Of a stretch of DNA of 64,000 bases, positions 17,918-26,391 are shown in pieces. A program made the translations under genes and the position numbers. The stretch lies in assembly GCF_023061135.1 (NCBI RefSeq), contig NZ_JAKGAN010000009.1, positions 62,001 to 126,000 on the forward strand, read 5' to 3'. Source of the stretch: Chromohalobacter sarecensis. Lineage in GTDB: Bacteria; Pseudomonadota; Gammaproteobacteria; Pseudomonadales; Halomonadaceae. The notes beneath the pieces are model-generated. The model did no database searches. It had not been told where the DNA came from and worked only from the letters and a program-made list of their open reading frames with translations. Within the stretch, counting starts at the first letter, position 1; each line of letters opens with the position of its first letter.

Positions 17918-19570
17918 TCAAGGCGCGATTCGCTCAAGGATGGTGTCCAGCGGCGCGTGAGACGGCAAGACGCCGAACAACGGTGAGGCCTCCTCGCCGA
18001 GGCGGACCGCACAAAAAGTCTCGCCGATAGCATTGGGTGCGTAGCGCAACAGCAGCGCGGCCTGCAGACATTGCGCGAGGCGCTGGGTCAGCCAGCGGGC
18101 CTGGGCTTCCAGCACGTCCGGCGTGGCCTTGAGACGTCGTTCGAGGGCTTCAAATGCCCGGTCGAAATCGGGGTGAGCGCCGCGTGCCAGGGCGAGTTCC
18201 TGGCGCAGGGCGGCGATACTTTCCGGATGGCGGGCCATCACGCGCATCACGTCCAGACACATGACATTGCCTGAACCTTCCCAGATCGAATTCACCGGCG
18301 CTTCACGGTAAAGCCGCGCTAGCGGTGCCTCCTCGACGTAGCCGATGCCGCCGAGGCATTCCATGGCCTCGGCCATGAATGCCGGACCACGCTTGTTGTG
18401 CCAGAACTTGGCCAGCGCAGGGAGCAAGCGCGCCAGGGCACGCTCATGTGGATCGCGGGCGGCGCCGTCGAAGGCGCGGGCGGTGCGCAGGCAGAGTGCC
18501 AGGCTGGCCTCGGTTTCCAGGGCCAGGTCAGCGATCACGCGGCGCATCAAGGGCTGCTCGGCGAGGCGTTTGCCGAACGCTTCGCGGCCTTGCACGTGGC
18601 GCCAGGCCTCGAGCGTCGCCTGGCGCATCATGCCAGCGGGGGCGGTGGCGGCATCGAGCCGGGTCTGCTGAACCATCTCGAGAATGGTGGCGACGCCGCG
18701 TCCCGGCTCGCCGATGGGGTGCGCCCAGGCATCGACATACTCGATTTCCGCCGAGGCATTGGCGCGGTTGCCGCACTTGTCCTTGAGGCGCTGCAGTTGC
18801 ATGCCATTGCGCTCGCCATCGGGGCGAAAGCGCGGTACCAGGAAGCAGCCAATGCCGGCGTCGTCCTGGGCCAGGGTCAGAAAAGCATCCGACATCGGCG
18901 CGCTGCAGAACCACTTGTGGCCGGTGAGACGCGCGCTGCCATCCGGCTGGCGCGTCGCCTGAGTGGTATTGCGGCGCACGTCGCTGCCGCCTTGTTTCTC
19001 GGTCATCGCCATGCCGAAGGTTGCCGCACGCTTGTCGCTGGCGGGCAGGGCGCGAGGATCGTAGTCGTGTGCCAGCAGGCGCGGTCCCCATGTCTCGAGC
19101 ACGGCGCTGTCGTGGCGTAGCACGGGGTAGGCGGCGTGGGTCATGGTGATCGGGCAGCAGAACCCCGGCTCGACCTGGGTCAAGAGATAAAGCGCGGCGA
19201 CATGCGCTTGGTGGCCGCCTTCGCCTTCCTGTTCCCAGGCCACGGCCTGCCAGCCGCCGTCGCAGGCCAAGTGCATCAAGCGATGATAGGCCTCGGTGTA
19301 GCGCACTTCGTCGAGCCGGCGCCCGTGGCGATCGAACAAGTGTAGCTCGGGAGGGTACCGGTTGGCCTCATCGGCGATGGTTTGCCAGGTGTCACGCCCG
19401 GCCTCGCGGGCAAGCGGGGCGAGACGCGTCGCGACCCACTCCGGGGCCTCGCGCGCCAGGGCCTCACGCAGGGCCGTGTCCTCTTCCAAGAGGTCATGGT
19501 CGCCGCCGAGCGGGGGCTGGTTGGTGACGTCGTGCGTGGCGAGATGAGTGCGAGCGGCGTGGTCGGACAT
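17918..19570 (-). CDS. aidB: AidB-type acyl-CoA dehydrogenase
   Basis: This 550-residue flavoprotein is in the long AidB size class. GMAMTEKQGGSDVR and GHKWFCSAPMSDAFLTLAQ form the FAD/substrate region. CLGGIGYVEEAPLARLYRE and APVNSIWEGSGNVMCLDVMR are the AidB hallmark. AidB in E. coli is an alkylation-induced protein that binds DNA. The start is ATG 19570 (MSDHAAR) with AGGAG at 8 nt; the longer frame is Arg-rich and not family-like. It lies 88 nt downstream of the TetR gene. Other adaptive-response genes are in the same window at 59.5-61.4 kb. Confidence 0.92.
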   Translation of the reverse strand: MSDHAARTHLATHDVTNQPPLGGDHDLLEEDTALREALAREAPEWVATRLAPLAREAGRDTWQTIADEANRYPPELHLFDRHGRRLDEVRYTEAYHRLMHLACDGGWQAVAWEQEGEGGHQAHVAALYLLTQVEPGFCCPITMTHAAYPVLRHDSAVLETWGPRLLAHDYDPRALPASDKRAATFGMAMTEKQGGSDVRRNTTQATRQPDGSARLTGHKWFCSAPMSDAFLTLAQDDAGIGCFLVPRFRPDGERNGMQLQRLKDKCGNRANASAEIEYVDAWAHPIGEPGRGVATILEMVQQTRLDAATAPAGMMRQATLEAWRHVQGREAFGKRLAEQPLMRRVIADLALETEASLALCLRTARAFDGAARDPHERALARLLPALAKFWHNKRGPAFMAEAMECLGGIGYVEEAPLARLYREAPVNSIWEGSGNVMCLDVMRVMARHPESIAALRQELALARGAHPDFDRAFEALERRLKATPDVLEAQARWLTQRLAQCLQAALLLRYAPNAIGETFCAVRLGEEASPLFGVLPSHAPLDTILERIAP

Positions 19571-19658
19571 GGAAGCGACTCCTGAAGGCGGCAGCGGGCT
19601 GCGCTGTGCTTCGAGCATGGCCAGACGTCGAGCCGGGGTCAATGCGACCCTGGTGGGA

Positions 19659-20228
19659 TTAGCCGGGCGTGTCGGTACTCGACAGCGTCTGCGCGATCCA
19701 GCGACTGAGGCGCGCGGACGTCGCCGTGTCGAGGTCATAAAGCAGTCGGTAGGTCATCGGCGCGATCACGCCATCCATCAAGTCTTCGACCGATGGCGTG
19801 GCTTCGCCGCGCATCACGGCGCGTTCACGCAGGCACGCCATGATCGTTTCATTGTAACGGTAGCAGCGTTGGCGCCGTTCGCGTTCGGCGCTGGCCATGA
19901 TATCGCTGAGCATGCACTGGCCGGTTGGCGAGGTCATCTCGTCGAGATAGTGCTCGCCCCAGGCCTGTAGATCACTTGCCAAGGAACCGGTATGCGGTGG
20001 CTCTTCGTCGGGATGAAGGCGCTCGAGCGACACGTCCGCCAGCAACTCGGCAAGATTCCCCCAGCGGCGATAGATCGTCGACGGCGTCACGCCGGCCTTG
20101 TGCGCGATCTGCGGAACGCTGAGTTCCTCGCGGGATTTGGCGGTCTGCAACTCGCGCACCGCTTGATGCACGGCTTCTTGCACCCGTGCGCTGCGTCCCC
20201 CGGGACGAACGGCTTCTTTGATGGCCAT
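19659..20228 (-). CDS. TetR family transcriptional regulator
   Basis: This 189-residue protein has an N-terminal HTH, SVPQIAHKAGVTPSTIYRRWGNLAELLAD (about residues 38-66; given as a region), and a helical ligand domain. It is divergent from an MFS exporter, and the 75-bp gap contains two copies of an operator-like sequence. This suggests repression of the exporter and of its own gene, relieved by an exported compound. The ligand is unknown. Confidence 0.92.
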   Translation of the reverse strand: MAIKEAVRPGGRSARVQEAVHQAVRELQTAKSREELSVPQIAHKAGVTPSTIYRRWGNLAELLADVSLERLHPDEEPPHTGSLASDLQAWGEHYLDEMTSPTGQCMLSDIMASAERERRQRCYRYNETIMACLRERAVMRGEATPSVEDLMDGVIAPMTYRLLYDLDTATSARLSRWIAQTLSSTDTPG

Positions 20229-20235
20229 AGTTACC

Positions 20236-20303
20236 TAACGCAAAATATTTGCTTTATGAGCTTGCTAAGTTCAGACTGCTTCTAACGCACAATCTTAGCA
20301 TTA
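20236..20303. promoter_or_regulatory. Pair of 21-bp TetR operator candidates in the tetR/MFS gap
   Basis: Site 1 (20236-20256), TAACGCAAAATATTTGCTTTA, pairs at 8 of its 10 symmetric positions. Site 2 (20283-20303), TAACGCACAATCTTAGCATTA, is identical to site 1 at 17 of 21 positions and pairs at 6 of 10. The sites are 47 bp apart centre to centre. Site 2 ends directly before the MFS ATG. Spacing, symmetry and the divergent TetR gene make these likely repressor sites. Confidence 0.65.
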
Positions 20304-21548
20304 ATGGACTTCACCATGTCACCGCCTTCATTCTCGGGTAAGACGGACGCCTACCCGACGCCACGCCTCGGGCAACTGGCTTACTATGCCATCTTGATGA
20401 TCACCTTCCTGGCGGCGTCCAGTGCCCCGACGCCGTTGTACCGGCTCTATCAGCAGACGTGGGGATTCTCTGCCACGATGCTGACGCTGGTATTTGCCAG
20501 TTATGTGTTCGCCTTGCTGGTGGCACTGCTGGTGTCAGGATCGCTGTCGGATCATATCGGTCGGCGGCCGGTGGTGGCGGGCGCCATCGTGGGCGAAATC
20601 CTGTCGCTGGGGGTATTCTTCTGGGCTGATAGCCTGGCGTGGCTCATGGTGGCACGTATCCTCCAGGGTATCGCCACCGGTGTGGTGACCAGCGCGCTGG
20701 CGGCGGCCATGCTCGATAGCGATCACCAACGTGGGCCCGTCATGGCGAGTATCGCACCGCTTTTCGGCATGGGCATCGGCGCTCTGATCGCGGGCATCTT
20801 GGTGACGTACGCCCCGGCGCCGCTGCATCTGGTGTACGCGCTCTTGGCTGTGGCCCTGGTAGTTCAAGGCTTGCTGCTGGGGCGCATACGCGAGAGCGTG
20901 ACGCCGCGCCCGGGTGTCTGGGCCTCGCTACGGCCACGCGCCTATATACCACCGCCGGTCCGAGGGCCGCTGCTGCGCGTGGTGGCAGCGGTGATTTCGT
21001 CCTGGGCGCTGGGCGGTTTCTCGCTGTCCTTGGGTCCTACACTGGTGGAGACCGTCAGCGGTATCCATAACCCGCTGGTGGGTTGCCTGATTACGTTCCT
21101 GCTGCCCTGCGTGGGTGCCATCAGTGTGTTGACGCTGCGCGGCAAGCCGCCCCGTGTGGCCGTGCTCATCGGCACGGGCTGCTTGATCGTCGGCATGAGC
21201 GTGCTGTTGTTGGGGGTGTATTGGCGCAGCGTGGCGGTGCTGTTGAGCGGTACCGCCTTTGCCGGGATCGGTTTCGGCGCGGCTTTCATGGGCGCCATGC
21301 GTACGGTGATGCCATTGGCGCCGCCCACTGAGCGTTCGGCGTTGATGGCGGCGTTCTATGTCATCTGCTACTTGTCCGCCAGCCTTTTGGCCATGGTCGG
21401 CGGCGTGGCGACACAGCATGTGGGGCTGCTGCCGACGACGTATGTATATGGCGGTGTCGTGGCGGCGTTGTCGCTCACCGCTTTTATCGGTGCGTTGACG
21501 CAGCGCTCGACCCCGGCCCGCCGCCGTGCCTGCGATAACCCAGCCTGA
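20304..21548 (+). CDS. MFS transporter
   Basis: This 414-residue, 12-segment major facilitator protein has the loop 2-3 motif SGSLSDHIGRRPVVAGAIVG and a helix 4 arginine (VARILQGIATGVV). It resembles drug or metabolite exporters. The first ATG abuts operator 2 and lacks a Shine-Dalgarno; ATG 20316 (MSPPSF) is an alternative. If the first is used, the message may be nearly leaderless. Regulation by the divergent TetR is expected. Confidence 0.92.
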   Translation: MDFTMSPPSFSGKTDAYPTPRLGQLAYYAILMITFLAASSAPTPLYRLYQQTWGFSATMLTLVFASYVFALLVALLVSGSLSDHIGRRPVVAGAIVGEILSLGVFFWADSLAWLMVARILQGIATGVVTSALAAAMLDSDHQRGPVMASIAPLFGMGIGALIAGILVTYAPAPLHLVYALLAVALVVQGLLLGRIRESVTPRPGVWASLRPRAYIPPPVRGPLLRVVAAVISSWALGGFSLSLGPTLVETVSGIHNPLVGCLITFLLPCVGAISVLTLRGKPPRVAVLIGTGCLIVGMSVLLLGVYWRSVAVLLSGTAFAGIGFGAAFMGAMRTVMPLAPPTERSALMAAFYVICYLSASLLAMVGGVATQHVGLLPTTYVYGGVVAALSLTAFIGALTQRSTPARRRACDNPA

Positions 21549-21668
21549 AGTGCGCCCCAGGCTTCTGGGGTAGGCCTTCTGCATGTCCATTAGTGGATTC
21601 GACATGACGCGATGCCCGGGCTCTGGCATGCTGAAGCCTTTTCGCATCGATACGTCACAGGTCACGCC

Positions 21669-22226
21669 ATGCTCACGCCGTCGTCTTCCGCAACGCCTGG
21701 GGCGCTGCCCGAGCCGGTCATCAAGGATGAGCGCATCCAACTGGTGGATGCTCGCAATCGTCCTTGCGGCAGTGCCTCGCGTCGGCTGATGCGGCGCTTT
21801 CGCTTCTGGCACCGCGCGACGTACGTATTCGTGCGCAATGGGCGAGGCGAGCTATGCGTGCAGCGCCGCACGCTGACCAAGGAAGTCTTTCCCGGCTATC
21901 ATGATTTGGCGACCGGCGGCGTGGTCGGCGCGGGGGAAGCGGAGCATATCGCTGCGCGTCGCGAGCTGGCGGAAGAGCTCGGCATCGAGGGCGTGTCGTT
22001 GACGCCGTGTTTCACGTTCCGTTATACCGATGGTAGCAACTTCATTCATGGCAGTGCCTTCGTGGTCGATTACGATGGGCCGCTGGTCCTGCAAGCGGAC
22101 GAAGTCGCCGATGCCACCTGGTTGACGGTGGAGGCTGCGTTGGCCTTGGAAGACGCCACGCCAGATAGCCGCGTCGCGCTGGAGCGCATGCTTGACCAGG
22201 GCTGGTTGACGGCACGGGATGATTGA
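21669..22226 (+). CDS. Nudix hydrolase (YfcD-like)
   Basis: This 185-residue protein has a complete Nudix box: G-x5-E in GGVVGAGE, then RELAEELGI. The upstream part (LVDARNRPCGSASRRLMRR) and FVRNGRGELCVQRRT resemble the YfcD/isopentenyl-diphosphate-isomerase-like group. It is expected to hydrolyse a nucleoside or other diphosphate in the cytoplasm; the substrate is unknown. ATG 21669 is chosen over an in-frame ATG 57 nt upstream because the family begins near the VIKDERIQLVD stretch. Confidence 0.9.
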   Translation: MLTPSSSATPGALPEPVIKDERIQLVDARNRPCGSASRRLMRRFRFWHRATYVFVRNGRGELCVQRRTLTKEVFPGYHDLATGGVVGAGEAEHIAARRELAEELGIEGVSLTPCFTFRYTDGSNFIHGSAFVVDYDGPLVLQADEVADATWLTVEAALALEDATPDSRVALERMLDQGWLTARDD

Positions 22227-22291
22227 AGCCCTGCCGCAGGCGGACGACAATGAAGAGGTGTTCCCGACGATGAACGTGATGCGCGATCGCC

Positions 22292-22786
22292 ATGACGCTA
22301 TATAGCCAGGATTGCCATACCAACCGGATGGAGCCCTTCAATCTGCGCGCGTTGCGCGGGCAGGTGCTGTTGATCGTCAATGTCGCCAGCCGCTGCGGTT
22401 ATACGCCGCAGCTCAAGGAGCTCGAGTGGCTGTATCGCCGTTATCACGATCAGGGCTTCACCGTGCTGGCGTTTCCCTGCAATCAGTTCGCTCGCCAGAC
22501 GCCGGAGTCGGCCGAAGGGTTCGGCGCCTTCTGCATGCGTGAATATCGGGTCAGCTTTCCAGTGATGGAAAAGGTGCACGTCAACGGACGCGATGCCCAT
22601 CCGCTGTTCGTATTGCTGCGCCGCCAGGCGCCGGGCGTGCTGGGCAGCACCCCCATCAAGTGGAATTTCACCAAGTTCCTGGTGGGGCGTGATGGCCATG
22701 TGATTCAGCGTTTTGCGCCGCGCGTCTCGCCGCGCCGCATGGCGGCGGATATCGAGCGAGCACTGGATATTCCGTTCTCGGCATGA
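22292..22786 (+). CDS. Glutathione peroxidase family protein (Cys type)
   Basis: This 164-residue thioredoxin-fold peroxidase has the peroxidatic Cys in NVASRCGYTPQL, the Gln/Pro-containing FPCNQFARQTPE, and the Trp/Asn of IKWNFTKFLV. These are the four-residue catalytic set of the family. It reduces peroxides with glutathione or thioredoxin. It lies 65 nt after the Nudix gene on the same strand. The start MTLYSQDCHTNRM fits the usual length. Confidence 0.93.
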   Translation: MTLYSQDCHTNRMEPFNLRALRGQVLLIVNVASRCGYTPQLKELEWLYRRYHDQGFTVLAFPCNQFARQTPESAEGFGAFCMREYRVSFPVMEKVHVNGRDAHPLFVLLRRQAPGVLGSTPIKWNFTKFLVGRDGHVIQRFAPRVSPRRMAADIERALDIPFSA

Positions 22787-22798
22787 TGCTCGTACGGC

Positions 22799-23188
22799 TC
22801 ATGATGCGGTCGCATGCAGACGTTCGATCAGGATGTCGAAGCGCGGCCGACTCATCATCGTGGTCAACCCGGAAAACAGCAGCCAGAAGCCCTTGCGCCA
22901 GCCATGCAAGCGCCGCGTGTGGCGTGCCAGGTCGAGCAGCAGGCGGTCCTCGTCGAAGGCGCGCCATTCGCCGGCCACCGACATCTGGCGACGCGACATG
23001 ACCGGCGCCATCTCCAGCCGATAGATCATCTCCAGCTCCTGAGGCGTATGCCCTTGTGCCTCGATCACCTCAAGCATATGGATGTATTCGCGCTCGCGGG
23101 GCTCGCGCTCGAGCCACAGGGGCGAGAGTGCCAACCACAGGGCGCCACGGCGTTCGAGTAGGGTTTCAAGCTCGTTGGGGTCGTGCAT
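22799..23188 (-). CDS. Small conserved-looking protein, function unknown (possibly DUF7079-like)
   Basis: This 129-residue soluble protein begins [18 protein letters not shown]. It contains [38 protein letters not shown] and [14 protein letters not shown]. The combination of a short load-like helix, EE-rich turns and 'GEW-F' reminds me of DUF7079 proteins, but I cannot confirm it. It converges with glutathione peroxidase (12-nt gap) and is divergent from fabV. A longer frame to 23269 is low-complexity and unlikely. Confidence 0.7.
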   Translation of the reverse strand: MHDPNELETLLERRGALWLALSPLWLEREPREREYIHMLEVIEAQGHTPQELEMIYRLEMAPVMSRRQMSVAGEWRAFDEDRLLLDLARHTRRLHGWRKGFWLLFSGLTTMMSRPRFDILIERLHATAS

Positions 23189-23371
23189 GTTTTGGGCCTT
23201 CGCTGTGAACGGGCATCTTCGGCCACTCGGCCATGGCGAGCAAGGGGGTGCGGACATGGACGCCATCACCCGCTAGAATGCCCCACAATAGAGAAACCGT
23301 GCATTGGCGCGCGTTTCCCCGTGCGGTTTCGACCGCGATCAACGAATGACGTCAGCAAAGAGGTTCCCTCT

Positions 23372-24577
23372 GTGATCATAAAACCCAAGGTTCGTGGCTT
23401 CATCTGCACGACGACGCATCCCAAAGGCTGCGAGCGCAATGTGGCCGAGCAGATCGCCACCACGCGTGCGAATATTCCGCAAAGCGAACAGCAAAATGGC
23501 CCCAAGAAGGTGTTGGTGATCGGCGCCTCCAGCGGCTATGGCTTGGCCGCGCGTGTCACTGCGGCCTTCGGTTACGGGGCGTCGACGCTAGGGGTTTTCT
23601 TCGAGAAGCCGGGCACCGAGAAGAAGCCGGGCACGGCGGGATGGTACAACTCGGCGGCGTTCGACAAGTTCGCCAAGGAAGAAGGCCTTTACAGCAAGGC
23701 GATCAATGGCGATGCCTTCTCGCATGAAGCGCGCACCAGGGCCATCGAGTTGATCAAGCAGGACCTGGGCCAGATCGATCTGGTGGTGTACTCGCTGGCC
23801 TCGCCAGTACGCAAGATGCCCGATAGCGGTGAACTCAAGCGCTCCGCCCTCAAGCCCATCGGCGAGACCTATACCGCCACGGCCATCGACACCAACAAGG
23901 ATGCCATCACCGAGGCCTCCGTGGAGCCGGCCACCGAGGAAGAGATCGCCGATACCATCACCGTCATGGGCGGCGAGGATTGGGAGCTGTGGATCGACGC
24001 GCTGGACGAGGCGGGTGTGTTGGCGCCGGGCGCACGTAGCGTGGCGTTCAGTTACATCGGCACCGAGATTACCTGGCCGATCTACTGGCATGGTGCGCTG
24101 GGCAAGGCCAAGGAGGACTTGGACCGCGCCGCCGGCGAGATCGACGCGCGTCTTTCGAAAGAGGGCGGCAGTGCCAACGTGGCGGTGCTCAAGTCGGTAG
24201 TGACCCAGGCCAGCGCGGCGATTCCGGTAATGCCGCTTTATATCTCGATGGTCTACAAGGTCATGAAGGAGAAGGGCCTGCACGAAGGCACCATCGATCA
24301 GCTTAACCGCCTGTATACCCAGCGTCTGTATTCATCTCAAGAGCAGGAGACCGACGAAGCAGGGCGCCTGCGTCTCGACGATTGGGAACTGCGCGATGAC
24401 GTGCAGCAACCGTGTAAAGAGCTATGGTCGCAGGTGACCACCGACAATCTCTTCACGCTGACCGATTACGCCGGTTACAAGCACGACTTCCTCAAGCTAT
24501 TTGGCTTCGAGCGCGAGGATGTCGATTACGAGGCGGACGTCGACCCCGTGGTGGAGTTCGACGTCGTGCAGCTGTGA
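23372..24577 (+). CDS. fabV: Enoyl-ACP (trans-2-enoyl-CoA) reductase FabV
   Basis: This 401-residue NADH-dependent reductase belongs to the last step of each fatty-acid elongation cycle. [16 protein letters not shown] is the FabV N-terminus. [16 protein letters not shown] binds NADH, and the Tyr-x8-Lys catalytic pair lies in [29 protein letters not shown] is also diagnostic. The start is GTG 23372, with AGAGG at about 8 nt. FabV is known to be triclosan-tolerant. It overlaps the next gene by 4 nt. No fabI is visible in the window. Confidence 0.96.
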   Translation: MIIKPKVRGFICTTTHPKGCERNVAEQIATTRANIPQSEQQNGPKKVLVIGASSGYGLAARVTAAFGYGASTLGVFFEKPGTEKKPGTAGWYNSAAFDKFAKEEGLYSKAINGDAFSHEARTRAIELIKQDLGQIDLVVYSLASPVRKMPDSGELKRSALKPIGETYTATAIDTNKDAITEASVEPATEEEIADTITVMGGEDWELWIDALDEAGVLAPGARSVAFSYIGTEITWPIYWHGALGKAKEDLDRAAGEIDARLSKEGGSANVAVLKSVVTQASAAIPVMPLYISMVYKVMKEKGLHEGTIDQLNRLYTQRLYSSQEQETDEAGRLRLDDWELRDDVQQPCKELWSQVTTDNLFTLTDYAGYKHDFLKLFGFEREDVDYEADVDPVVEFDVVQL

Positions 24578-25254
24578 CTGCCGTGACCGAGCGTCTGCCC
24601 CGCGTGTTGCGCTGGGGGCTGTGTCTCGTATTGCTGAGCCTGCTCGTCGGCTGTCAGAGTTCGCCGTATTACGCCTCGATGGAGCGCCTTGGTGTGTCGC
24701 GGGGCGAGGTGCTGGCGGAGCGCGTCGACGCCGCCCGGCAGGCCCAGCAACGCGCCCGGGAGGCGCTGGACAGCGCCTTGTCGCGCCTGGACCTGGCGCT
24801 TTCCGCCTCGTCGAGCACCTTCTCGCGTGAGCGCGAGGCACTGACGCAGGCGCTGGAGGAAAGCGACGACGCGCAGCGCGATCTGGCCTGGCGTCTCGAT
24901 GACGCCGACGAGGCGGCCGAGGCAGTCTTCAGCGAATGGCGTGACGAACTCGACGACTACCACGATGCGCGTTATCGCGAACTCAGCGAGCGGCAATTGG
25001 CCGAGTCCCGAGAGCGCTATGAAGACATTCGCCAGGCGCTTGCCACCTCGCGCGAGCAGATGCGGCCGTTGACGGAGACGCTCAACGATACCGCGCTGTT
25101 GCTCGAACACGAGGAAAAGGCCCGCGATCTGGCCTCGCTGGGCGACCGGATGCCCAATATGCGCGAGGCGCTGGATGAACTCGCCACGCGCGCCGCGCAT
25201 ATCGACCGCGAGACGGACGCGTTGGTGGAGGCGCTGCTCGATGCCAGGCAGTGA
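24574..25254 (+). CDS. DUF2959-like coiled-coil lipoprotein
   Basis: This 226-residue lipoprotein has lipobox LLVGC (Cys27). After [13 protein letters not shown] it is almost entirely charged helix ([35 protein letters not shown]), predicted coiled coil. The YYASMEKLGV-type opening and acidic helices match DUF2959 proteins of unknown role. It starts at GTG overlapping the fabV stop (GTGA), or at GTG 24583. Its 3' end overlaps the regulator gene by 14 nt, suggesting one transcript. Probably anchored in the outer membrane, facing the periplasm. Confidence 0.85.
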   Translation: MTAVTERLPRVLRWGLCLVLLSLLVGCQSSPYYASMERLGVSRGEVLAERVDAARQAQQRAREALDSALSRLDLALSASSSTFSREREALTQALEESDDAQRDLAWRLDDADEAAEAVFSEWRDELDDYHDARYRELSERQLAESRERYEDIRQALATSREQMRPLTETLNDTALLLEHEEKARDLASLGDRMPNMREALDELATRAAHIDRETDALVEALLDARQ

Positions 25255-26215
25255 AGCGCGCCACGATGCACCACGCCAGGTGGGGTTTTTGCTGCTGCCG
25301 GGATTTTCGCTGCTGGCCCAAGCCTGCGCCATGGAGCCGTTGCACGTCGCCAACTTGCTGGCCGAGCGTCGACTCTATGTGCCGCGTACCTTCGGGCTCG
25401 ATGGGCGCGCGGTCAAAAGCGCTGCGGAGCTGGCGTTGACCCCGGAAAGCGTGGCGGGCAGCGATGTCCAGCATCTGGACATGCTCATGGTGTGCGGCGT
25501 GAGTCCGTCGCCAGCAAGCGAATCCCCGACCTTGCATGGCTGGTTGCAACGGCTGGCGTCACGCGGGGTCATGCTGGGCGGCATCGCCGGTGGCACCCAG
25601 GTGCTGGCACGCGCCGGTGTGCTGGAGGGCTATCGGGTCACGCTGCACGTCGCCGGGGCCGATGCGTTCACGCGGGATTTTCCCGGTGTGCATGTCTCGC
25701 ATCAGTTGTTCGAGATCGACCGTGACCGCTTGACCTGCGGGGGCGGCACGGCGGCGATGGACATGATGATGACGTTGATCGCCCAGCAGCATGGCGCGCG
25801 GTTGGCCGAACGTGTCTCCGAGCATTTCGTCTGCGAGCGCATCCGCATGGCGGACGAGCCTCAGCATGTACCGCTGCGCGCGCGTCTCTCGCACGCACCA
25901 CAGAGCCTGGTCGACGCGGTGACGTTGATGGAGTCGAATATCGAGGAGCCGCTGACCACCCACGAGCTGGCGGAACACCTGGGGATTTCCCGGCGGCAGC
26001 TCGAGCGGCTTTACAAGAAGTATCTGCAGGCGGTGCCCAGCCGTTACTACCTGGAACTGCGTCTTCAGAAGGCCCGCCAATTGCTGCGTGACAGCGAGCA
26101 GGCGGTCGGCGACATCGCCTTGTCCACGGGCTTTTCCTCCGGGGCGCATTTCTCCACGGCGTACCGTAACCATTTCGGCATCAGTCCGCGCGACGAACGC
26201 ATCCCGCGTCATTGA
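25241..26215 (+). CDS. GlxA/AraC family transcriptional regulator (DJ-1/PfpI-like domain plus AraC HTH)
   Basis: This 324-residue protein has an N-terminal class I amidotransferase-like domain at about residues 10-190 (VGFLLLPGFSLLAQACAMEP; LFEIDRDRLTCGGGTAAMD). An AraC double HTH lies at about 220-318 (LTTHELAEHLGISRRQLERL; GDIALSTGFSSGAHFSTAYR). The layout is that of GbdR/CdhR-type regulators of betaine and carnitine catabolism, which fits a halophile, but targets cannot be read. ATG 25241 is inside the previous gene; the upstream frame is a shadow of the lipoprotein gene. Confidence 0.88.
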   Translation: MPGSEARHDAPRQVGFLLLPGFSLLAQACAMEPLHVANLLAERRLYVPRTFGLDGRAVKSAAELALTPESVAGSDVQHLDMLMVCGVSPSPASESPTLHGWLQRLASRGVMLGGIAGGTQVLARAGVLEGYRVTLHVAGADAFTRDFPGVHVSHQLFEIDRDRLTCGGGTAAMDMMMTLIAQQHGARLAERVSEHFVCERIRMADEPQHVPLRARLSHAPQSLVDAVTLMESNIEEPLTTHELAEHLGISRRQLERLYKKYLQAVPSRYYLELRLQKARQLLRDSEQAVGDIALSTGFSSGAHFSTAYRNHFGISPRDERIPRH

Positions 26216-26234
26216 CGGCAGTTTTCAGAGCTTA

Positions 26235-26391
26235 GGCTTTGTACGAAAAGTCGGCGAGCGATGGCCAGACAAGGCAAAAATCAGCGAAAAGGCGGAGTTT
26301 ACGGGGTGTAAATGAGTACTTTGATCGGACTCGCGCACGAGCTGATTTTTAACGCCGTATGGCCGAGCACAGGCAGTTTTCGTACAAAGCC
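26235..26391. mobile_element. MITE-like element, 157 bp, with matched terminal inverted repeats and TA target duplication
   Basis: The ends GGCTTTGTACGAAAA (26235-26249) and TTTTCGTACAAAGCC (26377-26391) are perfect inverted repeats of 15 bp. Each is flanked by TA. An inner inverted pair, AAAAATCAGC and GCTGATTTTT, lies symmetrically inside, so the whole element can fold on itself. No coding sequence is long enough for a transposase. It lies between the AraC-type gene (+) and bepA (-). A TA duplication suggests mobilisation by an IS5- or IS630-type transposase; this is inference. Confidence 0.75.
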
